The position numbers and the translations under genes are program-made. Positions 35,816 through 45,602 of a stretch of DNA of 46,895 nt are shown here, piece after piece. Position 1 is the first letter of the stretch. Each line of letters starts with the position of its first letter. The stretch lies in contig CAIOHR010000094.1 of assembly GCA_903858115.1 (NCBI GenBank), positions 1 through 46,895 of the forward strand, read 5' to 3'. Under the pieces are notes generated by a model. That model saw nothing but the letters and a program-made list of their open reading frames with translations. It was not told where the DNA came from and ran no database searches. Source of the DNA: an uncultured Pirellula sp. GTDB taxonomy: Bacteria; Planctomycetota; Planctomycetia; Pirellulales; Pirellulaceae.

Positions 35816-37228
35816 ATGTATGACTCATTGTCCATGGATCTTAAGGCAACTTCGAGACGTCAATGGTTGAGTCGCGCCGGAGGCGGTTTCGGATCGCTGG
35901 CTTTGGCTGGGATTTTGCAGCAGCAGTCCATTGCGGATCGAGGTGTTCTCTCGGCTCCACACTTCCCTGCGAAAGCGAAGCGCGTTGTCTTTTTATTCAT
36001 GAACGGTGGGCCCTCGCACGTCGATACGTTCGATCCGAAACCTGCTTTAGCAAAACACGAAGGGGAACAACCGGACAAAATCAAATCGAAGGGAACGGGG
36101 TACATGCCTTCGCCGTTCCAGTTTGCCCCGCATGGCGCAAGCGGTGTCATTATGAGCGAGCTCTTTCCCAACCTGTCGCGCTGCGCCGATGATCTTTGTG
36201 TGATCAGATCCATGCATACGGATACTCCGAATCATGAACCAGGCCTGCTTCTGATGAACTCTGGACATCAACAGCCGGTTCGCCCTAGTCTGGGTTCATG
36301 GGCTTCGTATGGATTGGGAAGCGAGAACGATAACTTACCTAGCTTCATTACACTTTGTCCTGGCCTGCCTGTCGTGGGCCCACAACTTTGGTCCAGCGCG
36401 TTTCTGCCGGGGCAGCATCAAGGAGTCGCGGTTGACGCCAACGAGCAAGATGTCGAGAAACTGATCGCGAACCTGAAGCATCCCACCCTAAATCGTATGG
36501 AGCAACGTCGCCAATTGGACCTTCTTCAAAAACTGAACCGCCGTCATATCGAACAGCGTGCGGGGGACCAAGATTTGGAAGCGCACATTGCCGCTATGGA
36601 GAAAGCTTTTCGAATGCAAACGGAGGCTGGTGAGGCCTTTGATCTGTCCTTGGAGCCACAATCAGTTCACGATCGCTACGGCAAGAGCGTGTTTGCGAGA
36701 AACTGTATTCTTGCTAGGCGGCTACTGGAACGAAATGTTCGCTTTGTCCAGGTTCACTACATCACGAAGACGGGAAAGCAACCGTGGGACACTCACTCTA
36801 ACAACGATGGAGGACACCGAAAGCTATGTGCAGACAGCGACCAAGCGACCGCGGCACTGATTGAAGAGCTCAAAGAACGCGGTCTTCTGGAAGACACATT
36901 GGTCCTGTGGGGTGGCGAGTTTGGAAGAACTCCCTATGCACAGAATGACGACAAAAAGAAAGATGCAAAACCTGGGCGCGATCATCACAATACCGGATTC
37001 TCTATGTTTTTGGCGGGAGGTGGAGTCCGGGGTGGCATGATGTATGGCCAAACCGATGAACTCGGTATGCATGCTGTAGAAAATCGCGTGCATGTCCATG
37101 ATCTTCATGCTACCATTCTTCATTTGATGGGTGTCGATCATACCCGGCTAACCTATCGCTACAGTGGTCGCGACTTCCGACTTACCGATGTCTATGGTGA
37201 GGTCGTCAAGGACATCATTCGTACTTAG
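35816..37228 (+). CDS. DUF1501 exported protein
   Basis: The 470-residue protein carries a twin-arginine-like signal (SRRQWLSRAGGGFG near residue 15), then a DUF1501 domain with FLFMNGGPSHVDTFDPKP near 62 and GGEFGRTP near 372, of the alkaline-phosphatase/sulfatase-like fold. Conserved acidic and His residues (DTHSNNDGGH near 333, GRDHHN near 392) would bind metal. Its partner is the PSCyt1/DUF1549/DUF1553 gene just upstream. The two occur together across planctomycetes, but their reaction is not known. ATG 35816 has GGAG six bases upstream; a TTG at 35798 overlapping the previous stop was rejected. Confidence 0.92.
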   Translation: MYDSLSMDLKATSRRQWLSRAGGGFGSLALAGILQQQSIADRGVLSAPHFPAKAKRVVFLFMNGGPSHVDTFDPKPALAKHEGEQPDKIKSKGTGYMPSPFQFAPHGASGVIMSELFPNLSRCADDLCVIRSMHTDTPNHEPGLLLMNSGHQQPVRPSLGSWASYGLGSENDNLPSFITLCPGLPVVGPQLWSSAFLPGQHQGVAVDANEQDVEKLIANLKHPTLNRMEQRRQLDLLQKLNRRHIEQRAGDQDLEAHIAAMEKAFRMQTEAGEAFDLSLEPQSVHDRYGKSVFARNCILARRLLERNVRFVQVHYITKTGKQPWDTHSNNDGGHRKLCADSDQATAALIEELKERGLLEDTLVLWGGEFGRTPYAQNDDKKKDAKPGRDHHNTGFSMFLAGGGVRGGMMYGQTDELGMHAVENRVHVHDLHATILHLMGVDHTRLTYRYSGRDFRLTDVYGEVVKDIIRT

Positions 37229-37385
37229 TGCTTTATGACTGCAATTGAAACTCTCTCGCTGACACGCTGAACATGGTTCTGCAATCGCGGAGCAATTTCA
37301 TGCACGATCATACGTTTGGCCGGAAACGATTTGTCGTCGAGGTTGTTTGCTATAAATCGATTAGATTCTCGACATAGCGAGCCAG

Positions 37386-37414
37386 CCTAAGTAGACTTGT
37401 AGAATAGACTTAGG
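37386..37414 (+). promoter_or_regulatory. Inverted repeat upstream of the metal efflux operon
   Basis: CCTAAGT (37386-37392) and ACTTAGG (37408-37414) form a perfect 7-bp inverted repeat with a 15-base spacer. It ends 63 bases before the first gene of the operon. The spacing suits a dimeric regulator across a promoter, but no regulator gene is nearby, and the role is inferred. Confidence 0.4.
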
Positions 37415-37477
37415 TGCGTTGATGAGAATCAACTATCAATCACAATCATTGAGAACTTGAAGCAAGGCAATCAATCC

Positions 37478-37948
37478 ATGACAAATCTATCGCGAAATAG
37501 CGGGAGAATGATGTCGTGGATGTGCTGGGTTCTGCTTTGGGGCGTTTTTTTGCCATTCCCTCGTCCCATAGTGCACTCCCACGCAGAAGTGGAAAGGACG
37601 GGAGTTTGCAAAGACGTTTTGGAGCGACATCTCTTCGCATGCCATTCTCAAAATCAAACTGAAGTTCCGTTTTGCCAATTACACTTCCATTGGCCAGTGG
37701 TGCCTGCTCCCTTAGAAGCATTAAACCACCTATTGAACGAGGTTGTGTTTACTCCTCAGGGCTCATCGGTTCAATTAATTGTCGACTTTGGCGGTTCTTA
37801 CCTTTTCGCCTGCTATCCCGAGGTTGAACGGCGAGAGGTTGAAGGGCGCGCGGAACTAGCTCGTTTCCGGGCTTCCCATTATTGTTTGAACTCTCCGACC
37901 ATCTCTGGGCCCTGCCAACGCATTCGCTTTTGCGTTTGGACGTGTTGA
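37478..37948 (+). CDS. Small secreted His/Cys-containing protein heading the efflux operon
   Basis: The 157-residue protein has an N-terminal signal segment (WMCWVLLWGVFLPFP) with likely cleavage near residue 35, followed by histidines and cysteines in short clusters (VHSHAEV, HLFACHS, LHFHW). Such residues suit a periplasmic metal-binding or metal-delivery protein, and similarly placed small His-containing proteins precede RND efflux genes in other planctomycetes as far as I recall. ATG 37478 has AAGG ten bases upstream; TTG 37457 is an alternative. The adaptor gene follows 180 bases later. No named family was recognised, and function is inferred from position. Confidence 0.55.
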   Translation: MTNLSRNSGRMMSWMCWVLLWGVFLPFPRPIVHSHAEVERTGVCKDVLERHLFACHSQNQTEVPFCQLHFHWPVVPAPLEALNHLLNEVVFTPQGSSVQLIVDFGGSYLFACYPEVERREVEGRAELARFRASHYCLNSPTISGPCQRIRFCVWTC

Positions 37949-38128
37949 TTGAGATTATTGATTGAACTTGCGCTCGCTGCGCTAGCTTCGAACTCAATAT
38001 CGCACGGTTGGAATTGTCGGCTTCAATACAAGTTCTTTGCCAGACAACTTCATCGCGCGATTCATCTCATTTCTCTCGCGAGCTTCCTTACTATGCATAA
38101 AACCCATCGAAAAAACGACGACATTACC

Positions 38129-39595
38129 ATGCCACCTAAGTTCCCTATCCGGCTGCTTTTTACGCTAGTCCTTCTAGCCATCACATCCTCTACCGGACTC
38201 CGGATCGGTTTTGGGCAGGCGCCTATTGACAAAGCTAAAGATACAGTTCCCGTCGACGCATCCCCTAAACCACCAAGGTTCAGTATCTCACAGACTCATA
38301 TCAAGAAGTCAGGGATTCAAACCGCAAAGCCAGTCTATGAAACTTTCTCTTTGGAAATCAGTCTCTCGGGCCACGTCTCGTTGAACGAGGACAAACTGGC
38401 TCACATTTTCCCGATTGTAAATGGCCAAGTTGAAAGCGTGAAAGTGGGCCTTGGAGATGTGGTGAAAGAAGGGGATCTTCTCGTTTCTGTACACAGTCGA
38501 GAAGTTGGGACCGCTAAACTCGATCTGTTTCAAGCCAAGTCTGCTTTCGAACTAGCAAGCTTGAAACTCAAACTACAAGAAGACCTGACAGGCAACACGA
38601 GAGCACTGCTAGTTGCTCTGCGAGAACAACGAGAGATCACGGAAATTCAAAAAGAATTCTCGGGACGTTCTATGGGTGATTATCGCGAAAGGTTGCTTCA
38701 AGCTTATTCCAATTACATCAAATCGCAAGCGGATGTGGAGAGGCTTTCCAGCGTCGCCGCTTCAGGAGCGGTTGCCTCCAAGCAACTTACCTGGGCGAAA
38801 TCTTCTCGCAACGCAGATCTTGCAACATTCTTGGCAAGGATCGAACAAGTGGAGTACGAACTAAAAACATCCATTCTGCAAGCATCCCAGACAGTCAAAG
38901 AATCCGAGACGAGAGTCGCCGTCAGTAAAGCCAACCTCAGCATCATGGGGTGCCGCGAAGAAGACATATCCGACATCGATCCTGTTCATCAGAAACAAGC
39001 GATATCCGATTACATGATTCGCGCGCCGTTTCAGGGGACAATCATTTCCAAAGATGTAGTACTCGGGGAACAACTCCGACCCGATACGCAAATCATGACG
39101 ATCGCGGACCTTTCCACGGTGTGGATCGAAGCTGACATCTACGAAAAGGATATTCCGCTTCTTGCAGGGTTGAAGGACCGAACACTGAAGGTCCGCAATG
39201 CGATTTGGCCAAATCGAGACTTTGAAGCGACGATCTTCTACACGGGAGAGATTATGGATGAAAAGACTCGAACGATCTCGCTGCGAGCAGTGGCGCAGAA
39301 CAAGAACAATCTCTTGAAACCAGGGATGTTCGTGAAGATTGAGTTCGCGTCGTCCGCCGGTAATAAACGGGTGCTTCAAGTCCCAAACGATGCCATCATG
39401 GAACACGAAGGAAAGCAGTTTATCTTCATCTCTCTTGGCGATGGTCAATTCGAGCGACGCGATATCGTAGCCGGTCCAAGGAATGCCTCGATGACGGTTA
39501 TCGAGAAAGGCATTCTGGAATCGGACACGGTTGTCACCGCAGGCGGATTCGTTCTGAAATCGAAGATGCTCGAAGGCCTGCTAGGAGAGGAATAG
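38129..39595 (+). CDS. RND efflux periplasmic adaptor (CzcB/CusB-like)
   Basis: The 488-residue membrane-fusion protein has a signal peptide (MPPKFPIRLLFTLVLLAITS) and a barrel-sandwich half (about residues 85-115, INGQVESVKVGLGDVVKEGD-like). A long alpha-helical hairpin (about 130-280), a second lipoyl half with IRAPFQGTIISKDV near 300, a beta-barrel near 330-400 and a C-terminal domain follow. It links the inner-membrane pump to an outer-membrane channel. ATG 38129 was chosen for the signal peptide; ATG 38093 is also in frame. The pump gene begins 3 bases after the stop. No outer-membrane channel gene is seen next to it. Confidence 0.87.
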   Translation: MPPKFPIRLLFTLVLLAITSSTGLRIGFGQAPIDKAKDTVPVDASPKPPRFSISQTHIKKSGIQTAKPVYETFSLEISLSGHVSLNEDKLAHIFPIVNGQVESVKVGLGDVVKEGDLLVSVHSREVGTAKLDLFQAKSAFELASLKLKLQEDLTGNTRALLVALREQREITEIQKEFSGRSMGDYRERLLQAYSNYIKSQADVERLSSVAASGAVASKQLTWAKSSRNADLATFLARIEQVEYELKTSILQASQTVKESETRVAVSKANLSIMGCREEDISDIDPVHQKQAISDYMIRAPFQGTIISKDVVLGEQLRPDTQIMTIADLSTVWIEADIYEKDIPLLAGLKDRTLKVRNAIWPNRDFEATIFYTGEIMDEKTRTISLRAVAQNKNNLLKPGMFVKIEFASSAGNKRVLQVPNDAIMEHEGKQFIFISLGDGQFERRDIVAGPRNASMTVIEKGILESDTVVTAGGFVLKSKMLEGLLGEE

Positions 39596-39598
39596 AAC

Positions 39599-42500
39599 AT
39601 GGTCAATCAAATTATTGAATGGTCACTCAACAATCGCTTTATTGTCATGCTCCTAGCGATCATTACCCTAGGTTTTGGAGCATTGACTGCAACCACGATC
39701 CCTTTGGATGCGGTACCAGATCTCACGAATGTTCAGGTCCAAATTCTAACAAATTCACCAGCTTTGGGTCCTATCGAGGTTGAGCAGTTCATCACGTTTC
39801 CTGTTGAGAACGCGATGAGTGGTGTACCCAATGTCGATGAGATTCGTTCCATCAGCAGATTTGGTCTTAGCGCGGTTACCGTCAGTTTTCACGACGGCAC
39901 TGATATCTATTGGGCACGCAACATCGTCAGCCAGCGACTGCTCCGTGCAAAGGAAGAGATCCCGATGGGCATGGGTACCCCTGAGCTAGGTCCAATCGCT
40001 ACCGGTATGAGTGAGATCTACCAATTCGAGGTCCGCGCAGAACCTGGGTCGAGTCACACGTTGAAAGATCTTCGAACGATTTTGGATTGGCAAATCGCGT
40101 TTCAACTGCGAAGCGTTCCCGGAGTCATTGAGGTCAATACCTTCGGAGGTGAGCTCAAGACCTATGAAGTGCAACTCGATCCTGTAAAGTTGCAGAACTA
40201 TAAACTCTCGTTGAACGATGTATTCCAGTCTCTTCAAGAGAACAATGGAAACGCTGGAGGTGGCTACATTGTTCACGGCGCCGAGCAGCGATTGATTCGC
40301 GGCGAAGGACTGATCAGTGCCCTTTCGGATGTGAGCTCCATCATTCTGGCAAACAATGACGGTGTTCCCGTCCGGGTTCGAGACGTCGCGGATGTTCAGT
40401 TTGCCCCCATGCTTCGTCAAGGTGCAGTCACACGCGATGGGGATCGCGAAGCGGTCATCGGCATGGTGATGATGATCATGGGCGGCAACTCGCGTCAAGT
40501 GGTAGAAGACGTCAAGCACAAGATTGCCGAGATTCAAAAGACGCTTCCCGAAGGCGTAAAGATTGAAACATTCTACGACCGCACCGAGCTTGTTGAGAAG
40601 ACGATCCATACCGTTGGTGAAAACATCGGGCTGGGTGTTATCTTGGTCGTGGTTATGCTTTTTCTATTACTGGGAGACGTACGGGCGGGGCTCATCGTTG
40701 CTGCCGCCATTCCCATTTCAGCGATGGCAACTCTCATCGCGATGCGTTACGCCGGGGTCTCTGCTAACTTGATGAGTATGGGAGCGGTGGACTTTGGAGT
40801 TATCGTTGACGGTGCCGTCGTGATGATCGAGAACTGCGTTCGGCGGGCTGCCCATTATCGGAAAACGCATAATCAAGATCATGTACCTATCGGTGTCTAT
40901 CGCGAGTCTGCAAAAGAAGTAGGAAAGCCAATTCTGTTCGCTGGCATCATCGTGATCATTGTGTTCATTCCGATTCTAAGTTTGCAGGGCATGGAAGGAA
41001 AGATGTTTCGCCCGATGGCCTTTGTTTTCATGACCGCCCTTACCTCGGCGCTGGTGCTTGCAATTACCGTCATGCCAGTGATGGCCTCGTTGTTCTTGGC
41101 ACGACGAATCCAAGAACGAGAAACGTTCTTGGTGCGTTGGATAAGATTAACCTACAAACCGATGCTGAGCTTTGCCATGAATCGGCCTCAATTGATGCTC
41201 GGCATTTCCGTCGCAGCGTTCGCCCTAAGCATGATAGCTGCGTCTCGATTTGGTGTTGAGTTTGTGCCAAAATTGGATGAAGGAGACATTGCGATCCAGG
41301 CGACCCGGCTACCGAGTGTTTCCCTGGAAACTTCGATTGAAATGACCAAGGCAATCGAACGATGCCTTCTGGAGTTTGAGGAGGTAGAGATCGTCGTTTC
41401 CAAAACGGGACGGCCTGAAATTGCCAACGATCCGATGGGAGTCTATCAAACGGATATCCTCGTTCGATTGAAGCCGATTGGCGATTGGAAATCGGGACGT
41501 TCGAAAGCGACGTTGGTGGAACAAATGCAATCCAGCCTGAAGGAACAGGTAGCTGCAAACTCGTTTAGTTTCACACAGCCGATTGAGTTGCGAGTTCAAG
41601 AGTTAGTCGCAGGCGTTCGCTCAGATATCGGTCTGAGTTTGTATGGTGACGATCTGGACGAGCTCAAACGCAAAGGCGACGAACTCGTTACGGCACTGAA
41701 CAAGGTTCGCGGTGCAGCTGATGTTGCAGCCCAGCAAATCGCAGGACTTCCGTATTTGCGCATCGTGGTCGATCGAGATGCACTTGCACGGTACGGAATT
41801 AACGCTCGTCAAGTGCTAGACTCTGTTTCCGTGGTAGGTGGTACACCTGTCGGGCAAGTGTTCGAAGGGCAACGCCGATTCCCTCTTCAAGTACGACTCA
41901 AGGCGGACTGGCGCGAGGATGCTAGTCAGATAAAGGAGCTCAAAGTGGAAGATTCCGCTGGACGACAGATTCCGCTTTCGCAATTGGCCAATATCTTTGT
42001 CGAAGAGGGGCCAGTCGAGATTAGTCGTGATTCTATTCGCAGGCGGATTCTAGTGCAGTGTAATGTTCGCGGACGCGATCTCGCGGGCTTCGTCGCAGAG
42101 GCCCAAGAGGTTGTGGATCGTGATGTGAAGCTGCCTGCCGGTTACTCACTTCGTTGGGGTGGACAATTTGAGAACCTGCAAAAGGCCAGCAAACGATTGG
42201 CTATTGCGGTGCCCGTTGCGTTGATTCTCATCTTTGCATTGCTTTACATGACGTTCAACTCGGTAAAGCTCGCTTTGTTGATCTATCTCAACGTTCCGAT
42301 TGCAGCAACGGGTGGAATCATGTTTCTTTGGTTTCGCGATATGCCGTTTTCCATCTCTGCAGGTGTGGGCTTTATCGCGCGGTTTGGGATCGCTGTCATG
42401 AACGGTGTTGTTTTGATCGAACACGTGCGGCACCTGCACCTTGGTGGTGATAGTCAAATTGATGCTGTCGTGAATGGAGCGATGGATCGGTTGCGCCCGG

Positions 42501-42718
42501 TGCTCATGACCGCTTCTTGCGGAGCACTGGGTTTCACTCCGATGGCACTTTCGAGTAGTTCAGGTGCCGAAGTTCAGCAACCTCTCGCGACAGTCGTTAT
42601 AGGAGGACTGTTTACATCCACCGCATTGACGCTGCTCGTGCTTCCGACGATCTATCGATGGTTCGAGCCAAAAGAAGCGAAACCTGAGCCTGTGGACATG
42701 ACAGAATTTACACATTGA
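39599..42718 (+). CDS. Heavy-metal RND efflux pump (CzcA/CusA family)
   Basis: The 1039-residue inner-membrane pump has the RND layout: one N-terminal helix, a large periplasmic domain, six helices (about 335-540), a second periplasmic domain and a last helix set. The proton-relay motif in helix 4 reads D398-F-G-x3-D404-G-A-x3-I-E411-N, which fits the DFG/DGA class that exports Zn, Co, Cd or Ni, and not the AIG/DAA class of Cu and Ag pumps. GGAGAGGAA lies just before ATG 39599, and the adaptor stop is 3 bases away. The specific ion is inferred from this motif only. A short hairpin follows the stop. Confidence 0.92.
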   Translation: MVNQIIEWSLNNRFIVMLLAIITLGFGALTATTIPLDAVPDLTNVQVQILTNSPALGPIEVEQFITFPVENAMSGVPNVDEIRSISRFGLSAVTVSFHDGTDIYWARNIVSQRLLRAKEEIPMGMGTPELGPIATGMSEIYQFEVRAEPGSSHTLKDLRTILDWQIAFQLRSVPGVIEVNTFGGELKTYEVQLDPVKLQNYKLSLNDVFQSLQENNGNAGGGYIVHGAEQRLIRGEGLISALSDVSSIILANNDGVPVRVRDVADVQFAPMLRQGAVTRDGDREAVIGMVMMIMGGNSRQVVEDVKHKIAEIQKTLPEGVKIETFYDRTELVEKTIHTVGENIGLGVILVVVMLFLLLGDVRAGLIVAAAIPISAMATLIAMRYAGVSANLMSMGAVDFGVIVDGAVVMIENCVRRAAHYRKTHNQDHVPIGVYRESAKEVGKPILFAGIIVIIVFIPILSLQGMEGKMFRPMAFVFMTALTSALVLAITVMPVMASLFLARRIQERETFLVRWIRLTYKPMLSFAMNRPQLMLGISVAAFALSMIAASRFGVEFVPKLDEGDIAIQATRLPSVSLETSIEMTKAIERCLLEFEEVEIVVSKTGRPEIANDPMGVYQTDILVRLKPIGDWKSGRSKATLVEQMQSSLKEQVAANSFSFTQPIELRVQELVAGVRSDIGLSLYGDDLDELKRKGDELVTALNKVRGAADVAAQQIAGLPYLRIVVDRDALARYGINARQVLDSVSVVGGTPVGQVFEGQRRFPLQVRLKADWREDASQIKELKVEDSAGRQIPLSQLANIFVEEGPVEISRDSIRRRILVQCNVRGRDLAGFVAEAQEVVDRDVKLPAGYSLRWGGQFENLQKASKRLAIAVPVALILIFALLYMTFNSVKLALLIYLNVPIAATGGIMFLWFRDMPFSISAGVGFIARFGIAVMNGVVLIEHVRHLHLGGDSQIDAVVNGAMDRLRPVLMTASCGALGFTPMALSSSSGAEVQQPLATVVIGGLFTSTALTLLVLPTIYRWFEPKEAKPEPVDMTEFTH

Positions 42719-42737
42719 GCCAAAACGGCACTTTGGC
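42719..42737 (+). other. Hairpin after the RND pump gene
   Basis: GCCAAA (42719-42724) and TTTGGC (42732-42737) form a perfect 6-bp stem with a 7-base loop, starting one base after the stop codon. There is no T-tract, so termination is uncertain. Confidence 0.35.
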
Positions 42738-42889
42738 AAACATTCCGCCGACGTGCGTTGGCACTGGGTTTGCGATTTTAAACGGGACGTGAAAGACGGC
42801 CCCGCTGATGAATGCTACAAGCCGTCATGCTGCAGATTTGGAATTTCCTCATGCTCTCTCGCCTTAGCCGACGAACGAAGTAGCATCGT

Positions 42890-44752
42890 TTAAAGCTTTA
42901 CCTTTGCAGTTGGCACGATGTTTTTGATCAAGCGAGGAACATAGCTTTCGTATCGGGCATGAGGCGATGGACCATTTGGTTTGAGGGCCTCAATCATCGA
43001 GTGGAGACTGCTCCCTTTTTCGCCAATTGCCTCGATCGCCGCAAGCGCGGACATAGAAACGAGTACGCCGTTCTTTTCCGGCGCCGCGAGCGATCCGAGA
43101 GTATCCAAGGAGCGATCGAGTGAGTCCTTGCTCCCAAATTGAACGAGAGCTTGAGCAGCGACAATACGCACAGCCGTCGAAGAGTCCGTCAATGCTTTCG
43201 CAAGAGTATCTTCATGCATAGATACCGCTTCTTTTCCACGGTTCAATAGCCCAATTGCCCCCCAATAGCGAACCGCACTGTCTGCGTCCGACATCAATGC
43301 AATTACTGAACTAACCGCGTTGGCCTCGACATCGGATGCCGTTGTTGCTGCAGCCATAATCTTCTCTTGCGAATACTTGGATACATCGCGAGCGATCTCA
43401 TACGGTGTGCTCCCAGACGATCGCGTATGCATCTCCATTTCCGGTAGAAAGCATATGTCTTTTGTTCGAAGAAGGTGTTTCGCTTGAGCCTCTCGCATCG
43501 TTTGAAGAATGGCTTGATGATCCTTGGAGTTCGCTAGATTGTTGACTTCATCGCGATCGCTTTTCAAATCGTAGAGCTCTTCCACGGCTTTTGGAGTCCT
43601 CCAAAAGATCGACTGAGCGTCATTCGTTTGACCGCGCAGAAACTGATTGTGCCATACGCTTGTGGTTGGCGTTTCAAACTGGTAAGAGACTCTCTGGGCT
43701 TGAGAAACATGGGGGTAATAGTTTCTCAAGTAGACATACCTTCCATCGGTAATACTACGTACCAAATCCATGCGCTCGTCCATTCGCCCTCGCTCCCCAT
43801 AAAGAAATGTTTGAGGTTCGCTCTGATGTGGGCCCGCGAAAGCATAGCCCTGCATCCATTCAGGTGGCTTAACTCCCGCAATACTCAACACGGTTGGGGC
43901 AAGATCGACAAACGACACCATACGATTCGACATCCCTCCGGACTTGTACTCTTTCGGAGCGAGGTGCTCCCATTTGGGTGGAAAATACACAACCATCGGT
44001 ACATGTAGCCCAGAATTGCAAGGCCAACGCTTGCTTCGCGGCATGCCACTTCCGTGGTCGCCGTAGTAAAAGACGATGGTGTCGTCAGCCAGGCCAGCAG
44101 CGGTGAGTTCAGCGAGTCTCTTTCCCGCATCGGCATCAGCTTCACTCACTTTATCGTAGTATTGCGCCCAATCTTCTCGGACCTCGGGCAAGTCAGGATG
44201 ATAGGCTGGTACACGCACGTCGGAGGGCTTGGTGATTTGAGTGTGCGGGCGTGTCCGGATTTGGCTTTCATGACTCTTGGTTGAATTGAAGATCGCAAAG
44301 AACGGTTGCCCCTCTGCTCGATTCTTCCAGCTTGCTTTGCCGGAGGATTCATCCCAAACCTTCCCAGGTTCGTTCACGTTGTAATCGGTTTTGCTATTGT
44401 TCGTGCAGTAGTAACCCGCCTCTCGAAGATACTGTGGATAAAGCTTGAAGCCAGCAGGTAGCGTTACCATCGATCGCATATGGAGCCCGCCGCTGCTCGA
44501 GGGGTACAGCCCGGTAATGATGGCGGTCCTAGCGGGGGCACAGACCGGAGCTACTGACCAAGCACGCTTGAACGCCATGCCTTTTGCGGCGAGGCCATCG
44601 ATATTGGGTGTCCTCGCCAATTTGTCGCCATAACACCCCATCTCCGGCCCGTGATCTTCACTCGTCAGCCAAAGAATGTTGGGCCGCTCTGCAGCGCACA
44701 GGCAACTGCTCAGGATAAAAATGCCTAGAAACGCGATTAGCTTGGGTGTCAT
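42890..44752 (-). CDS. Secreted sulfatase with C-terminal HEAT-like repeats
   Basis: The 620-residue product has a signal peptide (cleavage near CAA-ER at about 21) and a type I sulfatase domain. Metal-binding SEDHGPEM is near 31, and the formylglycine motif C71-A-P-A-R75 would be matured from Cys by a formylglycine-generating enzyme. A YYGDHGSG segment near 240 completes the site. After about residue 470 come alpha-helical HEAT-like repeats (VSSVIALMSDADSAVRYWGA, LAKALTDSSTAVRIVAAQAL), which may bind partners. It should cleave sulfate esters from polysaccharides outside the cytoplasm, as usual in planctomycetes. It starts 55 bases after the HExxH gene and probably shares its transcript. Confidence 0.92.
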   Translation of the reverse strand: MTPKLIAFLGIFILSSCLCAAERPNILWLTSEDHGPEMGCYGDKLARTPNIDGLAAKGMAFKRAWSVAPVCAPARTAIITGLYPSSSGGLHMRSMVTLPAGFKLYPQYLREAGYYCTNNSKTDYNVNEPGKVWDESSGKASWKNRAEGQPFFAIFNSTKSHESQIRTRPHTQITKPSDVRVPAYHPDLPEVREDWAQYYDKVSEADADAGKRLAELTAAGLADDTIVFYYGDHGSGMPRSKRWPCNSGLHVPMVVYFPPKWEHLAPKEYKSGGMSNRMVSFVDLAPTVLSIAGVKPPEWMQGYAFAGPHQSEPQTFLYGERGRMDERMDLVRSITDGRYVYLRNYYPHVSQAQRVSYQFETPTTSVWHNQFLRGQTNDAQSIFWRTPKAVEELYDLKSDRDEVNNLANSKDHQAILQTMREAQAKHLLRTKDICFLPEMEMHTRSSGSTPYEIARDVSKYSQEKIMAAATTASDVEANAVSSVIALMSDADSAVRYWGAIGLLNRGKEAVSMHEDTLAKALTDSSTAVRIVAAQALVQFGSKDSLDRSLDTLGSLAAPEKNGVLVSMSALAAIEAIGEKGSSLHSMIEALKPNGPSPHARYESYVPRLIKNIVPTAKVKL

Positions 44753-44807
44753 AGTTCAGAGGTACCGAGGGAGAGGAGGTTAGCAGTCCATCTTCATCGA
44801 TTTCATC

Positions 44808-45602
44808 TTACTCGATTTTGATCCGAAAGTGGGCTTCGAGCTTTCGGTTGGGCATCTTGCCCCCGCTCCGAATCTGTTCTGGTGTCAGCGCTCGGAAGGA
44901 AGCGATTTTGCATTTCGCAACCGTCTCGGGGGAATAGAGTTGGGAGAAGAACTTCGATCGATTTGCGATATCCTGCGTTCCATGGATAGATTCGCTATCG
45001 AGCTGGTCGTAAAGGAACTGGATCCATCGCTCGACGTCGATCGTCAACTCTTGTGACTTCTCGACGATTTTTTTTTGAATCTGCCCATCAGTCGGCTTCG
45101 TAGATTGCTGCCAAGCGAACTCCCAATTCCTTTCCACAGTAAAGAAGTTCTCAATCCAATTTTCTATTCGTGGGTCAGTGCTAATCGCTACGTGGTCCAT
45201 CTCATGCATCAAAAGAGAATTCGTCCATGGTAAAGCCGGTTTGAAGTCCGACCCTACAATAATTCGATGGACTATCTGCGATGTCGGTTTTTTGTACCGT
45301 ACATTCACTCGAACTACTTGCTGATCAGTGCCGGACTCTAACGTTTGATACTTCATCGTGTATCGATAGTCTATGGTCAGCGTAAAGAATGTGATCGCTT
45401 GCTTATTCTCTTTCCGAAGACGCTCATCATCTTCTTCGACGCTCACCTCTCCTGCTTGAATCAAGCGAACATACTCCCCTGGAGCTGTTGCTAGCCATGG
45501 ATGAGCCGTCTCCCTCGATCGTTGTCCAAAGGCATCTTCTGTAAAAAGCATTTGCCAAAGGAAGGCAATCGACATCAACAGCAAGCGAACGCGGTAACTC
45601 AT
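44808..45602 (-). CDS. Secreted HExxH protein, function unknown
   Basis: The 264-residue protein has a signal peptide (MSYRVRLLLMSIAFLWQMLF, cleavage near AFG-QR at 26). Its most telling feature is H133-E-M-D-H137, a zincin-type HExxH zinc site, within LLMHEMDHVAIS, followed by helical, charged sequence. No third zinc ligand can be named with certainty. It could be a metallopeptidase or a related non-peptidase zinc protein; no family was recognised. It is the first gene of a probable two-gene unit with the sulfatase. Start ATG 45602 directly begins the signal peptide. Confidence 0.65.
   Translation of the reverse strand: MSYRVRLLLMSIAFLWQMLFTEDAFGQRSRETAHPWLATAPGEYVRLIQAGEVSVEEDDERLRKENKQAITFFTLTIDYRYTMKYQTLESGTDQQVVRVNVRYKKPTSQIVHRIIVGSDFKPALPWTNSLLMHEMDHVAISTDPRIENWIENFFTVERNWEFAWQQSTKPTDGQIQKKIVEKSQELTIDVERWIQFLYDQLDSESIHGTQDIANRSKFFSQLYSPETVAKCKIASFRALTPEQIRSGGKMPNRKLEAHFRIKIE

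Noticed and set aside
37426..37458. Fur-box-like AT-rich sequence before the efflux operon
   Set aside because: GATGAGAATCA and AATCATTGAGA only loosely resemble a Fur site and the symmetry is poor.
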